A stretch of DNA of 41,567 nucleotides, from assembly GCA_001603075.1 (NCBI GenBank), contig LVBB01000080.1:113289-154855 (forward strand). The letters run 5' to 3'. Below are positions 35,842-41,567 of the stretch, piece after piece. The notes under the pieces are model-generated. The model did no database searches, was not told the DNA's origin, and saw only the letters and a list, made by a program, of their open reading frames with translations. This DNA comes from Phycisphaerales bacterium Planc_01 (GTDB lineage: Bacteria; Planctomycetota; Phycisphaerae; Sedimentisphaerales; Anaerobacaceae). Position 1 is the stretch's first letter, and every line of letters begins with the position of its first letter. A program made the translations under genes and the position numbers.

Positions 35842-36379
35842 GGTTCCGCCCTCCGTAGACGAGCCGGGCCACGACGATGCCCGTACCGAAGAAGAAGGCC
35901 AGCGCCACGAAGCCGCTGACGGACAGTTGCATCATGCCGCTGAGCCCGTTGCCGCTCGGGCAGCCGTCGGCCATGCGCGCACCGACCATGGCGACGATGC
36001 CACCGAGGATCGCGCCGACGGCCCGCTTGCCCACGCCGGGACCGAACCGTCGCGACCAGGTCGGAGGAACCGCCTCAGCGCGTAAGCTGCCGTCTGTCAG
36101 CGACGAGAGCAGCGCGCCGAGAAAGATCCCCACCACGAGCATGAACTGCCAGTCGACCTTGACTTTCTCCTTGGTGTAGTACTCGTTGGCGGCCACGTGC
36201 TCCTTCGCCACCGGTTTCTGGAGCAGACCGGCGGCGCGGACGAACGTCGTCGAAGCGCCGAGATAGTTGGTCTTGCCGAGTATCTTCGTCGTCGCCAAGG
36301 CCGATGCGATGGCCAGGATGCCGGTCATCGCTCCGGCTACGTAGGGGTTCCACCCCTTGTCATCCGTTCTCCACTTCAT
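35834..36379 (-). CDS. YeeE/YedE-family permease, first half-size component
   Basis: A 181-residue membrane protein with about four hydrophobic segments and ADGCPSGNGLSGMM (Cys140), the second typical YeeE/YedE cysteine motif. The ATG at 36379 is chosen because AAAGGAGG is 8 bases upstream; the extra open frame to 36487 is proline-alanine rich and overlaps the peroxiredoxin gene. It is 97 bases downstream of the peroxiredoxin, across a strong hairpin. Likely role: uptake of a sulfur compound with its coupled partner. Confidence 0.92.
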   Translation of the reverse strand: MKWRTDDKGWNPYVAGAMTGILAIASALATTKILGKTNYLGASTTFVRAAGLLQKPVAKEHVAANEYYTKEKVKVDWQFMLVVGIFLGALLSSLTDGSLRAEAVPPTWSRRFGPGVGKRAVGAILGGIVAMVGARMADGCPSGNGLSGMMQLSVSGFVALAFFFGTGIVVARLVYGGRNHE

Positions 36380-36417
36380 TTCGTGAGCCTCCTTTGCTGG
36401 CTCATGCGGGGCCGGTG

Positions 36418-36441
36418 GGGCGGCAGGGGGGGCTGCCGCCC
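36418..36441 (-). terminator. Hairpin between peroxiredoxin and YeeE/YedE genes, possible attenuator
   Basis: GGGCGGCAG (36418-36426) and CTGCCGCCC (36433-36441) form a perfect 9-base stem. No U-rich tail follows on the transcribed strand, so read-through into the permease genes is likely, with the stem perhaps setting expression ratio or mRNA stability. Confidence 0.45.
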
Positions 36442-36476
36442 GCAACGTGAGTCGTCCTTTCTCAAACACCTGGCCG

Positions 36477-37160
36477 TCAGTTTGCACCGTGCGGGCACTT
36501 CTTCAGGACCATGAACCAGTCGAGGACCTTCGTGTCGGCGGCCGGCTTCTCGACGCGGTCCTTGGCGGTGCCGCACGAGCCGGGCGGGGGCACGATCACG
36601 TCGTCACCGATCTGCCAGTTGGCCGGCGTGGCGATGCCGTGCTCGTCGCTGTGCTGCATGGCGATCAGCAGCCGCTTGACCTCGTCCATGTTCCGCCCAT
36701 TGCTCAGCGGGTAGTACAGGATCGCTCGCACGATGGCCTTGGGGTCCATGATGAATACCGCCCGCACCGCCTGCGTGCTGCTGGCAGCCGGCTGGAGCAT
36801 GCCAAAGGCCTTGGAAACCTCCATCGTCAGGTCGCTGATGACCGGGAAGTTCACCTCGATGCCCTTCATCCCTTTGTACTGGATCTTCTCCTTGATCGTC
36901 CGCAGCCAGGCGATGTGGCTGTACGTGCTGTCGATGGACAGGCCCAGCAGTTTGCAGTTGAGCTTCTCGAACTCGCCGGCCATGTTGGCAAAGGTCATGA
37001 ATTCGGTCGTGCAGACCGGCGTGAAGTCGGCCGGGTGAGAGAAGAAGATTACCCACTTGCCCTTGAAGTCCTCCGGGAAGTTGATGGGGCCCTGTGTGGT
37101 CTCTGCCTTGAATGATGGGGCCTTCTCGCCGATCAACGGCATGCGGTTCTCGTTACACAT
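36477..37160 (-). CDS. Peroxiredoxin, Prx6/archaeal-type
   Basis: The 227-residue product is an AhpC/TSA-family peroxidase. The peroxidatic site PADFTPVCTTEF gives Cys50, with the Prx6-type CTTE context. Additional cysteines at 196 and 222 near the C-terminus resemble the archaeal three-cysteine form, so a resolving Cys is possible. Length and the long C-terminal extension fit Prx6 rather than the short 2-Cys AhpC. The ATG at 37160 has AAGGAG 8 bases upstream. It lies 51 bases after katG on the same strand, so it belongs to the same peroxide-induced unit. It should reduce hydrogen peroxide or organic peroxides in the cytoplasm. Confidence 0.96.
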   Translation of the reverse strand: MCNENRMPLIGEKAPSFKAETTQGPINFPEDFKGKWVIFFSHPADFTPVCTTEFMTFANMAGEFEKLNCKLLGLSIDSTYSHIAWLRTIKEKIQYKGMKGIEVNFPVISDLTMEVSKAFGMLQPAASSTQAVRAVFIMDPKAIVRAILYYPLSNGRNMDEVKRLLIAMQHSDEHGIATPANWQIGDDVIVPPPGSCGTAKDRVEKPAADTKVLDWFMVLKKCPHGAN

Positions 37161-37211
37161 TCGTGGTGCTCCTTTCAGTTACGCATGGTTCTTTGGCTTG
37201 ATGGTTCTCAT

Positions 37212-39446
<2,235 letters not shown>

Positions 39447-39465
39447 CTATGTCTCGTGGTCGGGC

Positions 39466-39918
39466 CTATCGTTTGCCTTTCGCGCAGTTCGCACAAATCC
39501 CCCGAAGCTGTACTTGCGCCGATTCGACGCGACCGAATGACGCCACCGACCGGGGGATCGGAAGATCGTCCAAGGTCCGGCTGTAGAAGTCGTGGACCCG
39601 TCCGCACTCGGTACAGATGAAATGGTGGTGGTGCTCCATGTTGGCGTCGTAGCGGCCCCGCCCGGAGAGAATCTCGGCCTTGTGGACCAGACCCTGCTCC
39701 TCCAGGGTCGCCAGCGTGCGGTAGACCGTGTCCCGCGAGATCGCCGGCACCCGCCGGCGGACGTTCTGATAGATCGTCTCGGCGTCCGGGTGGTCCTCGG
39801 CGCCCGCCAGTTCGCGAAAGACCTCCATCCGCTGATGGGTGAGTTTGAGCCTGCCGCCCCGACACGTCTGGGCCAATCTCTCCATCCGTCGCTCGATCTC
39901 TGCTTTGGATACCGCCAT
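39466..39918 (-). CDS. perR: PerR-type peroxide-sensing repressor (Fur family)
   Basis: The 150-residue product has a Fur-type winged helix (RLKLTHQRMEVFRELAGAED, then ISRDTVYRTLATLEEQGLV) and two zinc pairs, CTEC (102, 105) and CANC (142, 145). Relative to B. subtilis PerR with an offset of six, the metal-sensing residues His43, Asp91, His97, His99 and Asp110 are all present. Asp at 110, where Fur has Glu, is the mark of PerR. It should repress this operon with iron or manganese bound and release on oxidation by peroxide. Its promoter and a PerR-like box lie just upstream. It heads the run katG-peroxiredoxin-YeeE/YedE. Confidence 0.92.
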   Translation of the reverse strand: MAVSKAEIERRMERLAQTCRGGRLKLTHQRMEVFRELAGAEDHPDAETIYQNVRRRVPAISRDTVYRTLATLEEQGLVHKAEILSGRGRYDANMEHHHHFICTECGRVHDFYSRTLDDLPIPRSVASFGRVESAQVQLRGICANCAKGKR

Positions 39919-39935
39919 TGTGATTCATCTCTAAA

Positions 39936-39950
39936 CAAGAATGATTCCTA
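39936..39950. promoter_or_regulatory. PerR/Fur-box-like operator upstream of perR
   Basis: CAAGAATGATTCCTA is a 7-1-7 partial palindrome (five of seven pairs) centred on 39943, similar to the PerR box TTATAATNATTATAA in spacing and in its core AAT-N-ATT. It lies just downstream of the predicted transcription start and would allow autorepression. Confidence 0.5.
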
Positions 39951-39957
39951 TTCAGGA

Positions 39958-39986
39958 AAGATACGCACATACGCCAATTTCGACAA
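39958..39986 (-). promoter_or_regulatory. perR: Promoter of the perR-katG unit
   Basis: On the minus strand TTGTCG (39981-39986) and TATCTT (39958-39963) are spaced by exactly 17 bases. The predicted start is near 39951, beside the PerR-like box. Confidence 0.55.
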
Positions 39987-40047
39987 TAAGGAATTTCCCT
40001 GTGACCGAAGGGATTTCCCCTGATGGGCATGCCTCCGCGAGGATTTC

Positions 40048-41567
40048 TCAGGAGGCCGAGGCGATGGATTCGAGGTGCTCCCAGCGTTGGAAGGCCTGGG
40101 CGTGTTGCGTCTCAAGGTCGGCGAGGCGTTTCTTGGCGGCGACGACGCTGTCGGGATTGCGGTACAACGCCGGGTCGGCCAGTTGGCCGTGCAATGCGTC
40201 CAGTTCGCTTTCCAGCGACTCGATCAGCGCCGGTAGCGACGCCAGTTCCTTGGATTCCTTGAACGAGAGCTTTCGCGGCTGGCCGGCCTTGCGGGCCTCC
40301 CTGTAGAGCTTCTTCTTATCGACTTTCGGTGTCGTGACTTCAGGCAGCTCCTGGCTTTCCTGCCGACGCCAGTCGTTATAGCCGCCGACATACTCGGCGA
40401 TAGTCCCGTCGCCCGTGAAAACCAGCGTACTGGTGACGACGTTGTCGAGAAACGCCCGATCGTGGCAGATCAGCAGCACCGTCCCCTGGAAGTTGACCAG
40501 CAACTCTTCGAGCAGTTCGAGCGTCTCGCTGTCCAGGTCGTTCGTCGGCTCGTCGAGAACCAGCAGATTGGCGGGCTTCGTGAAGAGCCGGGCCAGCAGC
40601 AGCCGGTTGCGTTCGCCGCCGGAGAGGTAGCGGACGCGCGTCTTGGCCCGCTCCGGCGTGAACAGGAAGTCCTGGAGGTAGCCGATGATGTGCTTGCTCT
40701 TGCCGTCGAGGGTCACCGTGCTCCCATTGGGCAACACGTTCTCCCAGACGGTCTTGTCCTCGTCGAGTTGCTGCCGCAGTTGATCGAAATAGGTGATCGC
40801 CAGTTGCGTTCCCTGCCGGATCGTGCCCGTCTGCGGCGTCAGCTCGCCCAGCAGCAGCCGGACCAGCGTGGTCTTGCCACACCCGTTGGGACCGATGATG
40901 CCCACCTTGTCGCCCCGCGCAATCAGAACGTCGAAATCCTCGATCAGCGGCTTGTCGTCGTAGCCGTAGCCGACGCCTTTGGCCTCCAGCACCATCGTGC
41001 CCGAGCCCTGGGCTTCGGCCAGCTTGAGCGTGGCGGTGCCGAGCTTCTCACGCCGGGCCCGGCGCTCGGCCCGCATCTTCAGCAGCGCTCGCACGCGACC
41101 TTCGTTGCGCCGGCGTCGCGCCTTGATCCCCTGGCGAATCCAGACCTCCTCCTGCGCGAGCTTCTTGTCGAATCGCTCCCACTCCTTCTCCTGCGCATCG
41201 AGCGCCGCCTGCTTGCGTTCGAGAAACGTATCGTAGTCGCACGACCAGTCGAACACCTGGCCCCGGTCGATCTCAATGATCCGCGTGGCCAGCCGGCGCA
41301 GCAGCATCCGGTCGTGCGTGACGAACAGCAGCGTTTTGCCCATCCCGAGAAGATACGCCTCCAGCCAGGCGATCGAGTCGATATCCAGATGGTTCGTCGG
41401 CTCGTCCAGCAGCAGCAGGTCCGGCTCGCAGACCAACGCCGCCGCCAGCAGCACCCGCCGCTTCTGGCCGCCCGAAAGGGCACTGTAATCCCAGTCAGGA
41501 TCGAGCGACATGCGCGTCGTGATCGCCGCGATCTCTTCGAGGACCGACCACGCGCGGTGGGCGTCCA
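40048..41567 (-). CDS. uup: Uup-type ABC-F ATPase (N-terminus cut by window edge)
   Basis: The frame is open to the end of the window, so the start and the first Walker A are missing. The visible 505 residues hold the end of the first ATPase module (ALSGGQKRRVLLA, LLLLDEPTNHLD, FVTHDR), a charged linker, and the full second module (GPNGCGKTTLVRL, YLSGGERNRLLLA, LLVLDEPTNDLD, LICHDR). The C-terminal 90 residues form a basic coiled coil, as in Uup. ABC-F proteins have no membrane part; they bind ribosomes, and Uup is also linked to DNA repair and transposon excision. An internal ATG at 41511 is not the real start. It is separated from perR by a 129-base gap holding the perR promoter. Confidence 0.95.
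   Translation of the reverse strand, partial: DAHRAWSVLEEIAAITTRMSLDPDWDYSALSGGQKRRVLLAAALVCEPDLLLLDEPTNHLDIDSIAWLEAYLLGMGKTLLFVTHDRMLLRRLATRIIEIDRGQVFDWSCDYDTFLERKQAALDAQEKEWERFDKKLAQEEVWIRQGIKARRRRNEGRVRALLKMRAERRARREKLGTATLKLAEAQGSGTMVLEAKGVGYGYDDKPLIEDFDVLIARGDKVGIIGPNGCGKTTLVRLLLGELTPQTGTIRQGTQLAITYFDQLRQQLDEDKTVWENVLPNGSTVTLDGKSKHIIGYLQDFLFTPERAKTRVRYLSGGERNRLLLARLFTKPANLLVLDEPTNDLDSETLELLEELLVNFQGTVLLICHDRAFLDNVVTSTLVFTGDGTIAEYVGGYNDWRRQESQELPEVTTPKVDKKKLYREARKAGQPRKLSFKESKELASLPALIESLESELDALHGQLADPALYRNPDSVVAAKKRLADLETQHAQAFQRWEHLESIASAS

Overview
The window looks like chromosomal DNA of a GC-rich planctomycete, probably of the Phycisphaerae or Sedimentisphaerales side of the phylum. 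The reasons are gene content: a TIGR02999-type ECF sigma factor next to a Ser/Thr kinase with a TPR tail, three pseudopilin-like proteins (FTLIELLVV start, H-X9-DG or DW motif), a PQQ-type beta-propeller with a WPNWRG start, and a GxGYxYP-family protein. This placement is inferred from family distribution; no rRNA is present to confirm it.

Layout. 1-2655: a beta-class DNA methyltransferase cut by the window edge, and a HTH protein with a long acidic linker, two membrane segments and a lysine-rich tail. 2781-2855: tRNA-Pro(UGG). 3054-12590: a signalling and secreted-protein block. A leftward translationally coupled pair (ankyrin protein, coiled-coil protein with a CXXC) faces a rightward series: ECF sigma factor, Ser/Thr kinase-TPR, small secreted four-cysteine protein, and a LuxR-type regulator with a degenerate receiver. 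The block ends at a decayed second copy of tRNA-Pro (12733-12809). 12877-19720: a secreted GxGYxYP-family protein, three leftward pseudopilin-like genes, and a secreted beta-propeller, with several short-repeat arrays and palindromes in and around the pseudopilin genes. 19803-23014: clpC and a small coiled-coil protein. 23329-27278: a second ECF sigma factor overlapping a 1136-residue membrane-anchored protein with carboxypeptidase-regulatory-like repeats and a cysteine-less thioredoxin-like end. 27319-30993: a GntR (YtrA-like) regulator, ABC ATPase, permease and zinc-ribbon membrane protein, led by a perfect inverted-repeat operator. 31177-35266: a serpin lipoprotein, a GNAT acetyltransferase, and an in-frame HAD phosphatase/NlpC-P60 fusion. 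35314-39918: a leftward peroxide-defence set, perR-katG-peroxiredoxin-YeeE/YedE-YeeE/YedE. 40048-41567: a Uup-type ABC-F ATPase cut by the right edge.

How the genes may work together. Three blocks look like units: the ECF/kinase/ankyrin block (signal transduction plus envelope proteins of unknown role), the ECF plus giant membrane protein pair (candidate sigma/anti-sigma sensor), and the PerR operon, in which peroxidases are joined to sulfur-compound permeases. The most unusual sequence signals are heptanucleotide tandem repeats inside the 5' coding part of two pseudopilin genes, the duplicated tRNA-Pro, and the cytoplasmic-phosphatase/extracytoplasmic-peptidase fusion.
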